Part shown: one piece after another, positions 17,298 to 25,488 of the stretch
Numbering within the stretch: the stretch's first letter is position 1
How the letters are laid out: every line of letters starts with the position of its first letter
Source: Maritimibacter fusiformis
Lineage (GTDB): Bacteria; Pseudomonadota; Alphaproteobacteria; Rhodobacterales; Rhodobacteraceae
Direction of reading: 5' to 3'
DNA length: 64,000 nt
Assembly: GCF_008086115.1 (NCBI RefSeq)
Contig: NZ_VSIY01000015.1
Location: 248,001-312,000, forward strand
Program-made: the position numbers and the translations under genes
The notes under the pieces: model-generated
Told to the model about the DNA's origin: nothing
What the model saw: the letters and a program-made list of their open reading frames with translations, nothing else
Database searches by the model: none

Positions 17298-17921
17298 ATG
17301 AAACCCATTACCGCGATCCTTGCCCCGCTTGGCATCGTCGTGATCGCCGGCGCCGCCTGGTGGCTGCTCAGACCGACCGACAGCGACCAGTTCGCCGCCT
17401 GCCGCAGCACCGAGATCGGCACCGGCGTGGCCTCGATCGGGGGGCCGTTCACGCTGGTCGACGAAAACGGCACGACGGTGACCGATGCGGATGTCTTCAC
17501 CAAGCCGACGCTGCTCTATTTCGGCTATACGTTCTGCCCGGATGTCTGCCCGCTGGACAGCACGCGCAACGCCGATGCGCTCGACCTGTTGCAGGACAGG
17601 GGTTATGACGCGCAGGCGGTGTTCATCTCGATCGACCCCGAGCGCGACACGCCCGAGCGGGTGGCCGAGTTCACCGACCTGATGCATGACGACATGATCG
17701 GGCTGACCGGCTCGCTCGAGCAGGTCAAGGTGGCCAGCCAGGCCTACAAGACCTATTTCCGCAAGGAAGAGGATGGCGACCCGGAATACTACCTCGTGGA
17801 CCACTCGACCTTCACCTACCTGGTGTTGCCCGAGCACGGGTTTCTGGAGTTCTTCCGCCGCGACGAAACCCCCGAGGGCATGGCCGAAAAGACCGCGTGT
17901 TTCATCGACGCGGCCAAATAG
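17298..17921 (+). CDS. senC: SCO1/SenC/PrrC copper chaperone
   Basis: SenC delivers copper to the CuA/CuB centres of cytochrome oxidase and works with the RegBA system. The 207-residue protein has a single N-terminal membrane anchor (about 7-24) and a periplasmic thioredoxin fold with the copper-binding CPDVC (Cys80 and Cys84) and the third ligand His169 (LVDHSTFTY). It has GAGAAC-type purine sequence upstream of ATG 17298. Its place between regB and regA matches Rhodobacter. Confidence 0.95.
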   Translation: MKPITAILAPLGIVVIAGAAWWLLRPTDSDQFAACRSTEIGTGVASIGGPFTLVDENGTTVTDADVFTKPTLLYFGYTFCPDVCPLDSTRNADALDLLQDRGYDAQAVFISIDPERDTPERVAEFTDLMHDDMIGLTGSLEQVKVASQAYKTYFRKEEDGDPEYYLVDHSTFTYLVLPEHGFLEFFRRDETPEGMAEKTACFIDAAK

Positions 17922-17944
17922 GCACATTCGCCGTCGCGATCAAA

Positions 17945-17971
17945 TTGACCCCCGGCGCTGGCGCGCATAAT
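17945..17971 (+). promoter_or_regulatory. Possible promoter between senC and regA
   Basis: TTGACC (17945-17950) and CATAAT (17966-17971) are 15 bases apart, shorter than the ideal 17, 32 bases upstream of the regA start. An internal promoter for regA would fit the 81-base gap after senC. Confidence 0.3.
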
Positions 17972-18002
17972 GTCGCACCAGCGAACAGCTTTAGGGGACG
18001 TC

Positions 18003-18557
18003 ATGGCGGATAGCGATCTTCGGGAACTCGGCGAGGACAAATCACTTCTTCTCGTCGACGACGACGAGCCGTTCTTGCGCAGGCTGGCGCGGGCGATGGA
18101 GAAACGCGGCTTTGAACCGGAGACCGCCGAGACGGTCGCCGGCGGCAAGGCCATCGCCATGGCGCGTCCGCCGGCCTATGCGGTGATCGACCTCAGGCTC
18201 GAGGATGGCAGCGGGCTGGATGTGGTCGAGGCGCTGCGTGAAAAGCGGCCGGATGCGCGGATCGTGGTGCTGACCGGCTACGGCGCGATTGCGACCGCGG
18301 TGGCGGCGGTCAAGGTGGGGGCGACCGACTATCTGTCCAAGCCCGCCGATGCCGATGACGTGGTCAACGCGCTGCTGGCAAAGGGCGACGAACTGCCGCC
18401 GCCGCCCGACAACCCGATGAGCGCCGACCGCGTGCGGTGGGAGCATATCCAGCGGGTCTATGAGTTGTGCGACCGCAACGTGTCGGAAACCGCCCGTCGG
18501 CTGAACATGCATCGCCGCACGCTGCAGCGCATTCTTGCAAAACGAAGCCCGAAATAG
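18003..18557 (+). CDS. regA: Redox response regulator RegA/PrrA/ActR
   Basis: RegA is the DNA-binding partner of RegB. The 184-residue protein has a receiver domain with acidic pocket LLVDDDE, phosphoacceptor Asp63 (VIDLRLEDGSG), the conserved Lys in DYLSKPAD, a proline-rich hinge (LPPPPDNPM), and a C-terminal Fis-type helix-turn-helix (NVSETARRLNMHRRTLQRIL). These are exact RegA family hallmarks. The ATG at 18003 follows AGGGGAC; the upstream frame to 17970 is untranslated leader. A small lipoprotein gene starts 10 bases after its stop. Confidence 0.97.
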   Translation: MADSDLRELGEDKSLLLVDDDEPFLRRLARAMEKRGFEPETAETVAGGKAIAMARPPAYAVIDLRLEDGSGLDVVEALREKRPDARIVVLTGYGAIATAVAAVKVGATDYLSKPADADDVVNALLAKGDELPPPPDNPMSADRVRWEHIQRVYELCDRNVSETARRLNMHRRTLQRILAKRSPK

Positions 18558-18567
18558 GGTCTGCGCG

Positions 18568-18903
18568 ATGCGCATCGCCCTGCTGCCCATTTGCGTTTTT
18601 GCAATGACCGCCTGTGCCAATGCGCCCGCGCCGGTAGCGGGCGTGCAGTTCCTGCCCGATCAACAGGGGTTGGCGGTGGTGCCCGGCGGCCTGCGGGTCG
18701 ACTTCGGGCGCGCACCCTCTGGCGTGGTGGCGGCGCTTGACCGCGAGCTTGGTCCGGGGCGGGCGTTGTCCGTGGCGGGCTGTCCGACAGGCGTGGCGCA
18801 ACAACGCGCCTGGGGCGATCTGGTTTTGACCTTTACGGGCGAGGAATTCGTCGGCTGGCGCAGCGGCGCGACCCATGCCGGCACGGTCTGCGCGTCAGCC
18901 TGA
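18568..18903 (+). CDS. Small lipoprotein of unknown function downstream of regA
   Basis: The 111-residue protein starts at ATG 18568, only 10 bases after regA. It has a lipoprotein signal (MRIALLPICVFAMTAC, Cys16 acylated). The mature part contains two further cysteines (AGCPTG and GTVC near the C-terminus) that could form a disulfide, and ends in EEFVGWRSGATHAGTVCASA. I do not recognise the family. The frame has the GC-rich third-position bias of its neighbours and is probably transcribed with regA. Confidence 0.7.
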   Translation: MRIALLPICVFAMTACANAPAPVAGVQFLPDQQGLAVVPGGLRVDFGRAPSGVVAALDRELGPGRALSVAGCPTGVAQQRAWGDLVLTFTGEEFVGWRSGATHAGTVCASA

Positions 18904-18919
18904 GAGCCGAGAACAGACC

Positions 18920-19519
18920 CTAACCAAGGGCTTTCGACAGGGTTTCGTGGCGCGCGACGAAGGCATGGCGAACCTCGACCGGCGGGCGCAGGGTAATGGT
19001 GTGGCCGTCGATGATGCCTTCATCGGGCTTGCCGAAGAACCGGTCGCTTTCCTCTTCGGAGAATCCGGCAATCTGCGTCGCCTCAAGCCAGGCCGAGACC
19101 CGGTCCGCCCGTTTGATCGCCCGCTTCACCGTTTGCGGCACTTCGGCAGGCAGCCCGAACCTGATGTGAATCGCCGCCTGCAAGCGCGCGTCCAGCTCTC
19201 CGTAGGAAGGGCCGACCGCGGCCTTGACCGGCGAAATCATGTCACCGATCACGTATTCCGGCGCATCGTGCAACAGCGCCGCCAGCCGCCATTTGGTCGG
19301 TGCGCCGGGGTTCATCCGGCCATAGAGCGCCTCGACCAGCAGCGAGTGTTCGGCCACGGAATAGGGCCAATCGCCGAAGGTCTGCCCGTTCCAGCGCGCC
19401 ACGAAGGCGAGGCCGTGGGCGATGTCCTCGATCTCGATATCCATCGGCGTCGGGTCGAGCAGGTCGAGCCTGCGCCCCGACAGCATCCGTTGCCAAGCGC
19501 GCGCGGGTTTCTGGGCCAT
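18920..19519 (-). CDS. HD-domain phosphohydrolase (YfbR-like)
   Basis: The 199-residue protein has HD-superfamily metal ligands in order: SVAEHSLLV (His), LLHDAPEY (His-Asp) and a later Asp. This pattern resembles the YfbR-type 5'-deoxyribonucleotidase/HD-like hydrolase group that contains many uncharacterised members. It ends 17 bases after the lipoprotein gene, convergently. It may form an operon with the reductase gene transcribed toward it from 20261. The substrate is not known. Confidence 0.8.
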   Translation of the reverse strand: MAQKPARAWQRMLSGRRLDLLDPTPMDIEIEDIAHGLAFVARWNGQTFGDWPYSVAEHSLLVEALYGRMNPGAPTKWRLAALLHDAPEYVIGDMISPVKAAVGPSYGELDARLQAAIHIRFGLPAEVPQTVKRAIKRADRVSAWLEATQIAGFSEEESDRFFGKPDEGIIDGHTITLRPPVEVRHAFVARHETLSKALG

Positions 19520-19592
19520 GTGTCATCCGGGGCAATGTGGTTTCGCACTTGCCTAGCCCCTGGAGAAAAAAACCGCAATTCGAACGGATCGC

Positions 19593-20261
19593 TCAGGCGG
19601 TTTCGATGGTGATCCGCCCGTCCGGCACGCCCTTGTCCTTGAGGGTCTGCACCACAGCGTCGATCATCGGCGGCGGCCCGCAGACATAGAAGCGGCGGTC
19701 GTAATCCTCCAGCACATCGTCCAGCATGTCGCCGTCGATCATCCGGTTGAAAAGCCCGTCGACCGCTTCGTCGGTCACGGTAAAGACGGTTTTCAACCCA
19801 TCCATCCCTTCGAATTCCTCGCGCCGGATGATGTCCTTTTCCAGCCGGTTGCTGAAGATCAGCGTGCAGCCGTCCAGCGCATCGTCGCGTTGGCGCCGGC
19901 GCAGGATCGCGATGAAAGGTGTCACACCTGCGCCCCCGGCGATGAACACGCCCGGCCCCGCGTCGGTGATCGCGCCGAAGACATCGCCAACGATGACCTT
20001 GTCGCCGGGGCGCATCTTGCCGATCTGCTCGGTTACGCCGCCGTGGTCGGGATAGCTCTTGATGGTGAATTCAAGGAAATCGTCCTCGGGCAGACTGGTC
20101 ATGGTGAAAGGCCGCGCCTCGTCGCGCCAGCCGTCACGGTCCAGTGCCAGCTCGACGGCCTGACCGGGCTCGAAAGTGAACCTCTCGGGCTTGTCGAACC
20201 GCAGGCAATGCACGTCGTGGGTGACCGGCTCGATCTGGTTCAGGGTGAGTATATGTGTCAT
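19593..20261 (-). CDS. FAD-dependent ferredoxin/flavodoxin-NADP reductase family oxidoreductase
   Basis: The 222-residue protein has the FAD-binding module with [13 protein letters not shown] (the RxYS/T-like flavin motif in the form RPFTMTS) and a GGVTEQI segment, then the NAD(P)-binding module with [15 protein letters not shown] and the C-terminal [12 protein letters not shown]. This matches ferredoxin-NADP reductase-like flavodoxin reductases. No fused ferredoxin domain is present, so an electron partner must come from elsewhere. It is divergent from ahcY across about 170 bases. Confidence 0.85.
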   Translation of the reverse strand: MTHILTLNQIEPVTHDVHCLRFDKPERFTFEPGQAVELALDRDGWRDEARPFTMTSLPEDDFLEFTIKSYPDHGGVTEQIGKMRPGDKVIVGDVFGAITDAGPGVFIAGGAGVTPFIAILRRRQRDDALDGCTLIFSNRLEKDIIRREEFEGMDGLKTVFTVTDEAVDGLFNRMIDGDMLDDVLEDYDRRFYVCGPPPMIDAVVQTLKDKGVPDGRITIETA

Positions 20262-20385
20262 CGGCGCCTCCTCGTGTTTCGCGTCGGCTCATGTCCTTCA
20301 TATGGTTCGATGCGCGACGGTGAAAAAGGTTCCGATCGGATTGCGGGGTTTCGACGTATTGCCCGCGAGGCATCGCCGATTGTGC

Positions 20386-20402
20386 GCATCCCGCCCGGAT
20401 GC
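20386..20402 (+). other. Short hairpin in the ahcY 5' leader
   Basis: GCATCC (20386-20391) pairs with GGATGC (20397-20402) around a five-base loop, about 20 bases before the ahcY Shine-Dalgarno sequence. It may be a leader structure. The consensus elements of SAH or SAM/SAH riboswitches were not recognised. Confidence 0.25.
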
Positions 20403-20433
20403 TAGATGCCCGGCAAACAGATGGAGAATGGAC

Positions 20434-21828
20434 GTGAGCACCGATTACATCGTCAAGGACATCGCTCTGGCCGATTATGGCCGCAAGGAGCTGGATATCG
20501 CCGAAACGGAAATGCCGGGCCTGATGGCGCTGCGCGAGGAATACGGCGAAAGCCAGCCGCTCAAGGGTGCGCGGATCGCCGGCAGCCTGCACATGACGAT
20601 CCAGACCGCCGTGCTGATCGAGACGCTGGTGGCGCTGGGCGCGCAGGTGCGCTGGGCGTCGTGCAACATCTTTTCGACCCAGGACCATGCCGCGGCGGCC
20701 ATCGCGGCGGGCGGAACGCCGGTGTTCGCGATCAAGGGCGAGACGCTTGAGGAATACTGGGACTACGCCGACCGGATCTTTCAGTTCGACGAGGGTGGCG
20801 CGAACATGATCCTCGACGATGGTGGCGACGCGACGCTTTACATCCTGATCGGCGCGCGGGTCGAAGAAGGCGAGACCGACCTGATCGAGACCCCGACCAG
20901 CGACGAGGAAGTGGCCCTTTTCGCCCAGATCAAGAAGCGGATGGCGGCCAGCCCCGGCTGGTTCGTGAAACAGCGCCACATGATCAAGGGCGTGTCGGAA
21001 GAAACCACCACCGGGGTGCATCGTCTCTACAAGATGATGGAAAAAGGGCACCTGCCGTTCCCGGCGATCAACGTGAATGACAGCGTCACCAAGTCGAAAT
21101 TCGACAACAAGTATGGTTGCAAGGAAAGCCTTGTCGACGGCATCCGCCGCGCCACCGACACGATGATGGCAGGCAAGGTTGCGGTGGTTTGCGGCTATGG
21201 CGACGTCGGCAAAGGCTCGGCGGCCAGCCTACGTGGTGCGGGTGCGCGGGTGAAAGTCACCGAAATAGACCCTATTTGCGCGCTTCAGGCCGCGATGGAC
21301 GGGTTCGAGGTGGTTCTGCTGGAAGACGTGGTGTCATCGGCGGACATCTTCGTCACCACCACCGGCAACAAGGACGTGATCCGCATCGAGCATATGCGCG
21401 AGATGAAGGACATGGCGATCGTCGGCAACATCGGCCACTTCGATAACGAGATTCAGGTGGCCAGCCTCAAGAACCACAAGTGGACCAACATCAAGGACCA
21501 GGTCGACATGATCGAGATGCCGTCGGGCAACCGGATCATCCTGTTGTCCGAGGGGCGGCTCTTGAACCTCGGCAACGCCACCGGCCATCCGTCCTTCGTG
21601 ATGTCGGCCAGTTTCACCAACCAGGTTCTGGCCCAGATCGAGCTTTGGACGCGCGGTGAGGAATACGGCAACGAGGTCTATATTCTGCCCAAGCACCTGG
21701 ACGAAAAGGTTGCCCGGCTGCACCTGGACCGGATCGGCGTGAAGTTGTCGACGCTGAGCGCAGAGCAGGCGGACTATATCGGCGTGAAGCCCGAAGGGCC
21801 GTTCAAGCCCGAGCACTACCGCTACTGA
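20434..21828 (+). CDS. ahcY: Adenosylhomocysteinase
   Basis: AhcY hydrolyses S-adenosylhomocysteine to adenosine and homocysteine, relieving product inhibition of methyltransferases. The 464-residue protein has the family segments [30 protein letters not shown], the NAD-binding [10 protein letters not shown], and the invariant C-terminal KPEHYRY that closes the active site. I choose GTG 20434 as start because GGAG at 20423-20426 is then seven bases upstream; ATG 20428 would be only one base away. The downstream hairpin at 21835 probably ends the transcript. Confidence 0.96.
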   Translation: MSTDYIVKDIALADYGRKELDIAETEMPGLMALREEYGESQPLKGARIAGSLHMTIQTAVLIETLVALGAQVRWASCNIFSTQDHAAAAIAAGGTPVFAIKGETLEEYWDYADRIFQFDEGGANMILDDGGDATLYILIGARVEEGETDLIETPTSDEEVALFAQIKKRMAASPGWFVKQRHMIKGVSEETTTGVHRLYKMMEKGHLPFPAINVNDSVTKSKFDNKYGCKESLVDGIRRATDTMMAGKVAVVCGYGDVGKGSAASLRGAGARVKVTEIDPICALQAAMDGFEVVLLEDVVSSADIFVTTTGNKDVIRIEHMREMKDMAIVGNIGHFDNEIQVASLKNHKWTNIKDQVDMIEMPSGNRIILLSEGRLLNLGNATGHPSFVMSASFTNQVLAQIELWTRGEEYGNEVYILPKHLDEKVARLHLDRIGVKLSTLSAEQADYIGVKPEGPFKPEHYRY

Positions 21829-21834
21829 ATTGGC

Positions 21835-21866
21835 GGCAGGTTCCCGCGATCTGGCGGGAACCTGCC
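21835..21866 (+). terminator. Long perfect hairpin after ahcY
   Basis: GGCAGGTTCCCGC (21835-21847) and GCGGGAACCTGCC (21854-21866) form a perfect 13-base-pair stem six bases after the stop codon. Only a short CGTTTCG follows, so it may act as a 3' end stabiliser or a weak terminator. Confidence 0.55.
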
Positions 21867-21984
21867 CGTTTCGGCGACGTGGATCGGCAGATTCCGGCGC
21901 ATGGCCGGCGGGCGGTGCGGCGCCGGGAACCAAAACGGGCATGGCGGGTTTCCATCTCGTTCCTGTGAACGAAGGAGATCTGAC

Positions 21985-22554
21985 ATGAAACTCAAGACGT
22001 TGACGATGACCGCGGCGGTGGCCGCGTTGATGGCGGGCGGCGCTGTCGCCCAGGACACCCAGCCGAGCGAGATGACCACGGGCGACACGATGTCCGCGCC
22101 CGAAATGCAGCCGGCCTTTACCTCGATCGAGGAAATGACCGTCGGTGACGTGATCGGCACGGTCACCTATGACCCGGACGGCAATCGGATTGCCGAAATC
22201 GACTATGTGATCGCCGGCACCGACGGGCCTGCGGCAGTGCTGGGCATCGGTGGGTTCCTGGGCCTTGGCGAATACACCGTTGCGGTGCCGCTGGACGAGT
22301 TCACCCTGCGCGAGGACGGGCGGACGTTCGAGCTGGGCACCAGCAAGGAAGCGCTCGAAGCCCTGCCCGAATTCGACGAAAGCAACGCCGAAAGCCTGCC
22401 CGACGACCTGGTGATCGGAAGCCTGATGCCGGACGACGACGCGATGTTGCCGGATGACGCGGACACGGGCGTCGAAGATGACACCGGCGACGGCGACACT
22501 GGCGAAGGCGATATGGGCGACGAAGGCGATACCGGTGACGGCGAGTCGAAGTAA
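21985..22554 (+). CDS. Exported PRC-barrel domain protein with acidic Asp/Gly-rich tail
   Basis: The 189-residue protein starts at ATG 21985 after AAGGAG. It has a signal peptide (MKLKTLTMTAAVAALMAGGAVAQ), then a PRC-barrel domain at about 50-125 (MTVGDVIGTVTYDPDGNRIAEIDYVIAG ... AVPLDEFTL). The last 35 residues are strongly acidic, with repeats of the type DTGDGD, TGEGD, DEGD and DTGDGES. Periplasmic PRC-barrel proteins are common in Rhodobacteraceae but mostly uncharacterised. The tail could bind divalent cations or act as a spacer; that is inference. Confidence 0.8.
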   Translation: MKLKTLTMTAAVAALMAGGAVAQDTQPSEMTTGDTMSAPEMQPAFTSIEEMTVGDVIGTVTYDPDGNRIAEIDYVIAGTDGPAAVLGIGGFLGLGEYTVAVPLDEFTLREDGRTFELGTSKEALEALPEFDESNAESLPDDLVIGSLMPDDDAMLPDDADTGVEDDTGDGDTGEGDMGDEGDTGDGESK

Positions 22555-22577
22555 CCCTGTTTCACCGTCACAACTGC

Positions 22578-22606
22578 GAAGGGCGCGCTGTCAGGGCGCG
22601 CCCTTC
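22578..22606. terminator. Bidirectional hairpin between the convergent PRC-barrel gene and trpB
   Basis: GAAGGGCGCGC (22578-22588) and GCGCGCCCTTC (22596-22606) form a perfect 11-base-pair stem with a seven-base loop, in the 59-base gap between two convergent genes. It has no U tract on either strand. Confidence 0.5.
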
Positions 22607-22613
22607 ATGAATT

Positions 22614-23819
22614 CTAGTCTGCCTCACCGAAGCCGAAGGTCTCGGTGACATAGTCGATATCCTTGTCGCCCCGTCCCGACAGGTTGAGCAGGATCGACTT
22701 GCCCGGATGCTTCGGTGCCTCACGCATGGCAAACGCGATTGCGTGGGCGCTTTCAAGCGCGGGGATGATCCCCTCGTGACGCGAGATCGCGTAGAAGGCA
22801 TTCAGCGCCTCCTTGTCGTCGCAGGCGGTGTAGGTGACCCGACCGGTGCGGTGAAGATGCGCATGTTCCGGCCCTACGCCGGGGTAGTCCAGCCCGGAGG
22901 CAATGGTATGAACCGGCGCAGGCTCTCCGTCCTTGTCCTTCAGCACGATGGTGCGGAAGCCGTGGATATCGCCGTCTTCGCCATAGGTCAGCGTCGCGGC
23001 GTGATCGCCCAGATTGGATGACGTGCCGAGCGCCTCGACGCCGTAGAGCGCGACGCCCTCGTCATCCATGAACCCCGAGAACAGGCCCATCGCGTTGGAG
23101 CCGCCGCCGACGCAGGCCGCGACGATATCGGGCAGATCGCCGGTCATTTCCATGAATTGCTCACGCGCCTCGATGCCGACGATATGCTGGAAATCGCGCA
23201 CCATCATCGGGAACGGGTGCGGTCCGACGACCGAGCCGATGGCGAACAGCGTCGTGTCCGCCTGCGGGACATAGGCGTTGAAGGCGCTGTCGACCGCCTC
23301 TTTCAGCGACCGCCCGCCAAAACCGACCGGCACCACGGTTGCACCTAGAAGCTTCATGCGGGTGACGTTGGGCGCCTCTTTCTCGATGTCGATCTCGCCC
23401 ATGTGAATTTCGCATTCCATGCCGAAATAGGCCGCGGCAGTGGCCAGCGCCACGCCATGCTGCCCGGCGCCGGTTTCGGCGATCAGCTTGGTCTTGCCCA
23501 TGTGCTTGGCCAGCAGCGCCTCGCCCATGCAGTGGTTGAGCTTGTGCGCGCCGGTGTGGTTCAGGTCTTCACGTTTGGCATAGATCTGCGCCCCGCCGCA
23601 TTTGTCGGACAGGTTCTTGAGATAGCTGACCGGGGTGGGTCGTCCCTGGAAATGCTTTCGGATATAGCGGAGATCACGGATGTATTCGGCCGATTTCGAG
23701 ATCCGCAGATAAGCCTCGCGGATTTCCTTGAAATGCGGCTCCAGCGGCGGCGGCAGCATCGCGCCGCCATACTCGCCGAAAAAGCCTTCGCTGTCGGGCG
23801 TGCTCTTGAGATAGTTCAT
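22614..23819 (-). CDS. trpB: Tryptophan synthase beta chain, orphan copy
   Basis: TrpB condenses indole with serine using PLP. The 401-residue protein has the PLP lysine Lys93 (HTGAHKLNH), the catalytic Glu115 (AETGAGQHG), the phosphate-cup GGGSNA (238-243), and the serine loop [10 protein letters not shown]. It belongs to the TrpB1-like group by length and motifs, but [12 protein letters not shown] and [12 protein letters not shown] differ from typical trpBA-operon proteins and fit a second subgroup found in proteobacteria. There is no trpA or trpF beside it, so it is a stand-alone gene. Start: ATG 23819, preceded by GGAGGAGATC. A canonical trpB is expected elsewhere in the genome. Confidence 0.88.
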   Translation of the reverse strand: MNYLKSTPDSEGFFGEYGGAMLPPPLEPHFKEIREAYLRISKSAEYIRDLRYIRKHFQGRPTPVSYLKNLSDKCGGAQIYAKREDLNHTGAHKLNHCMGEALLAKHMGKTKLIAETGAGQHGVALATAAAYFGMECEIHMGEIDIEKEAPNVTRMKLLGATVVPVGFGGRSLKEAVDSAFNAYVPQADTTLFAIGSVVGPHPFPMMVRDFQHIVGIEAREQFMEMTGDLPDIVAACVGGGSNAMGLFSGFMDDEGVALYGVEALGTSSNLGDHAATLTYGEDGDIHGFRTIVLKDKDGEPAPVHTIASGLDYPGVGPEHAHLHRTGRVTYTACDDKEALNAFYAISRHEGIIPALESAHAIAFAMREAPKHPGKSILLNLSGRGDKDIDYVTETFGFGEAD

Positions 23820-24034
23820 TCGTTTAAGATCTCCTCCGGTTTCACACCCGAGGTCTGGCAAGAAACCGGCGATCCGACAAGCGGCTTTCGTTTTCCGGCA
23901 TGCCTTATCCGGCACGCTGCGTCGATGTGACAGGGGGAATTCAAGGCGAGAATTCCCTTTGGTTCGGCCGGGATTGGGCTTACCTTTCCGCCCGACAGGG
24001 TCTGCCCTGACGATATACAACCGGGAGAGTGAGT

Positions 24035-24376
24035 ATGGGAAAACGTGACGATCTGATCGCCAAATATGCCGATGACCTCAGGAACAAGTGCGGGATGACA
24101 CCCGACATGGACCTGCTGACCAAGGTTACCATCGGTTGCGGCCCGGCGATCTACAACGCCGATGCCGAAACCGTTGCCGCGACGCAGGAAAGCGAGCTTG
24201 AGACCGTGAAGAACAACTTCCTGATCAAGAAGCTGGGGCTGGCGGACAGCCCGGCGTTGATGGAGGCGATCAATTCGGTGCTCGACACCTATGGCCGGTC
24301 CGAGCGCAACAAGTATCGGCCGGTGGTCTACTACATGCTGACCAAGCATTTCGGCAAGGAATCGGTCTACGGCTGA
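24035..24376 (+). CDS. DUF2853 family protein
   Basis: The 113-residue cytoplasmic protein has the characteristic DUF2853 pattern: [10 protein letters not shown] near residue 45, [12 protein letters not shown] in the middle, and a conserved end ([23 protein letters not shown]). The family is small, helical and of unknown function. ATG 24035 is preferred over GTG 24029 because GGAGAG then sits at normal spacing. It is followed by its own strong terminator, so it is probably transcribed alone. It is divergent from trpB. Confidence 0.88.
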   Translation: MGKRDDLIAKYADDLRNKCGMTPDMDLLTKVTIGCGPAIYNADAETVAATQESELETVKNNFLIKKLGLADSPALMEAINSVLDTYGRSERNKYRPVVYYMLTKHFGKESVYG

Positions 24377-24398
24377 ACCGTTGAGCCGGACGGTGCAG

Positions 24399-24426
24399 GG
24401 CGGTCGGATCTTCCGGCCGCCTTTTT
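24399..24426 (+). terminator. Rho-independent terminator of the DUF2853 gene
   Basis: GGCGGTCGG (24399-24407) pairs with CCGGCCGCC (24413-24421) with one G-U pair, loop ATCTT, followed by TTTTT (24422-24426), 22 bases after the stop codon. Confidence 0.88.
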
Positions 24427-24503
24427 CGCTTCCGGCAACGCGTTGAATTCGAACAAAATTCGAAACACTTGGCGATTGCACCAACCGGCCACAGCCCATA
24501 GTG

Positions 24504-24615
24504 TCAGGGGCAAGACCAGGACGGTCGGACCTGATTTCAAAGAACACGTGTGGTGCTGAGGGAGCACGTGGGGTGGAAGGAGGGTTCCGAACGCGGGGTC
24601 GGGACCCTCCTTTTT
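24504..24615 (+). ncRNA. Candidate small RNA between two rho-independent terminators
   Basis: The segment lies after the DUF2853 terminator (ends 24426) and finishes with a second strong terminator, so that terminator must serve a separate transcript. It contains no credible reading frame. Three hairpins can be drawn: TCAGG/CCTGA (24504-24508 with 24530-24534) enclosing GACC/GGTC (24514-24517 with 24523-24526); GTGCT/AGCAC (24553-24557 with 24563-24567); and the terminator. A weak promoter may lie within 24469-24502 (TTGGCG or TTGCAC, CATAGT). The 5' end is uncertain. I do not recognise it as SRP RNA, 6S RNA or another known class. Confidence 0.45.
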
Positions 24616-24616
24616 A
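24577..24616 (+). terminator. Rho-independent terminator of the candidate small RNA
   Basis: AAGGAGGGT (24577-24585) pairs with ACCCTCCTT (24604-24612) and CC (24587-24588) with GG inside; TTTTTATTT follows. On the minus strand no T run follows, so it serves plus-strand transcription. Confidence 0.85.
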
Positions 24617-24618
24617 TT

Positions 24619-25011
24619 TCAGAACAGCACCAGGATCGCGCCGATGATCGCACAGCCGATCGTCGCATAGCCGCCGTCGATCACGGTCAGCATGAATGGC
24701 CGCATTCCGTAGGCGTTGTTGATCATGATCCACGGCGAAATGAAGAACAGCCCGATCGCTCCGCCGTGCAGCAGGCCAGAGACGGGCGTGTCGATCCCGG
24801 CCAGCGCAAAGACATAGCGCATCAGGCCCGCGACAAGCACCATGCAGACCGCCGACAGCACGAAGGGCAGCGCGCTGCCGCCGACCGGTCTGCCATTCTC
24901 ATCCGTCTCGATTCCCACCACGGCCAGCCAGGGTTTCGACAACGCCATATACCAGACCGCACCGAAAACCCATGAGCCGGCAGCAGCCGCGAGCACGTTG
25001 ATCGTTTCCAT
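24619..25011 (-). CDS. DUF1761 family integral membrane protein
   Basis: The 130-residue protein has four hydrophobic helices (about 3-25, 48-66, 80-100 and 108-130) and the DUF1761 signature: N-terminal GSWVFGAVWYMALSKPW and the later GLLHGGAIGLFFISPWIMINNAYG. The family is of unknown function. It starts at ATG 25011 after a purine-rich stretch, and lies downstream of the EVE/YciI genes on the same strand with a 57-base gap. Confidence 0.85.
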   Translation of the reverse strand: METINVLAAAAGSWVFGAVWYMALSKPWLAVVGIETDENGRPVGGSALPFVLSAVCMVLVAGLMRYVFALAGIDTPVSGLLHGGAIGLFFISPWIMINNAYGMRPFMLTVIDGGYATIGCAIIGAILVLF

Positions 25012-25068
25012 TCGCCCTTCCCCTCTGCGTCGTTTTGTCGCGATTATGCAGAAGGACCGGGAAACCGC

Positions 25069-25488
25069 CTAACCTTTTTCGCCAGCTAGCTCCAGCACCA
25101 CCCGCCACTCCTCCGGGGTCACGGGCTGCACCGACAGACGCGAATTGTTGACCAGCACCATGTCCTTCAAACGCGGCTCGGCCTTGCACATATCCAGCGT
25201 GACGGGATTTGCGATGGTGCGAACGGCCTTTACATCGACGCATTCCCAGCGTGGGTCGTCGGTGGTGCTGTCGGGGTGCGCTTCGGCACAGACCTCGACG
25301 ATCCCGACGATGCGTTTTTCGTTCACCGAGTGATAGAAGAAGCCCAGATCGCCCAGCTTCATCTCGCGCATGTTGTTGCGCGCCTGATAGTTTCGCACGC
25401 CGTCCCATTCCTCGCCCGCGTCGCCCTTGGCAAGCTGGTCGTCCCACCCCCAAGTGTTCGGTTCGGTCTTGAAAAGCCAGTAGCGCAT
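25069..25488 (-). CDS. EVE domain protein
   Basis: The 139-residue protein is a complete EVE domain (PUA-like superfamily): MRYWLFKTEPNTWGWDDQ at the start, then WDGVRNYQARNNMREMKLGDLGFFYHS and IVGIVEV. EVE domains bind modified bases in RNA or DNA. Alone and of this length it is the widespread housekeeping form, not the fused defence-type form. Its ATG overlaps the stop of the YciI gene. Confidence 0.92.
   Translation of the reverse strand: MRYWLFKTEPNTWGWDDQLAKGDAGEEWDGVRNYQARNNMREMKLGDLGFFYHSVNEKRIVGIVEVCAEAHPDSTTDDPRWECVDVKAVRTIANPVTLDMCKAEPRLKDMVLVNNSRLSVQPVTPEEWRVVLELAGEKG

Noticed and set aside
20262..20433. SAH or SAM/SAH riboswitch upstream of ahcY
   Set aside because: Expected conserved strings and pseudoknot with the ribosome site were not found; only a simple hairpin is present.
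22614..23819. Assignment of the orphan TrpB to the long TrpB2 class
   Set aside because: Length (401) and motifs such as HTGAHK and GVGPEHA are of the TrpB1 type; the extended N-terminus and SPTGSHK motif of TrpB2 are missing.
24504..24615. SRP (4.5S) RNA or 6S RNA
   Set aside because: The conserved SRP tip (GGAAG with AGCAGCC-like partner) is absent, and the segment is too short and lacks the large central bubble of 6S RNA.
25069..25488. EVE-domain gene as part of a modification-dependent defence system
   Set aside because: It is the short single-domain form in an operon with yciI, gpsA and tsaD; no restriction, helicase or methyltransferase gene is near.
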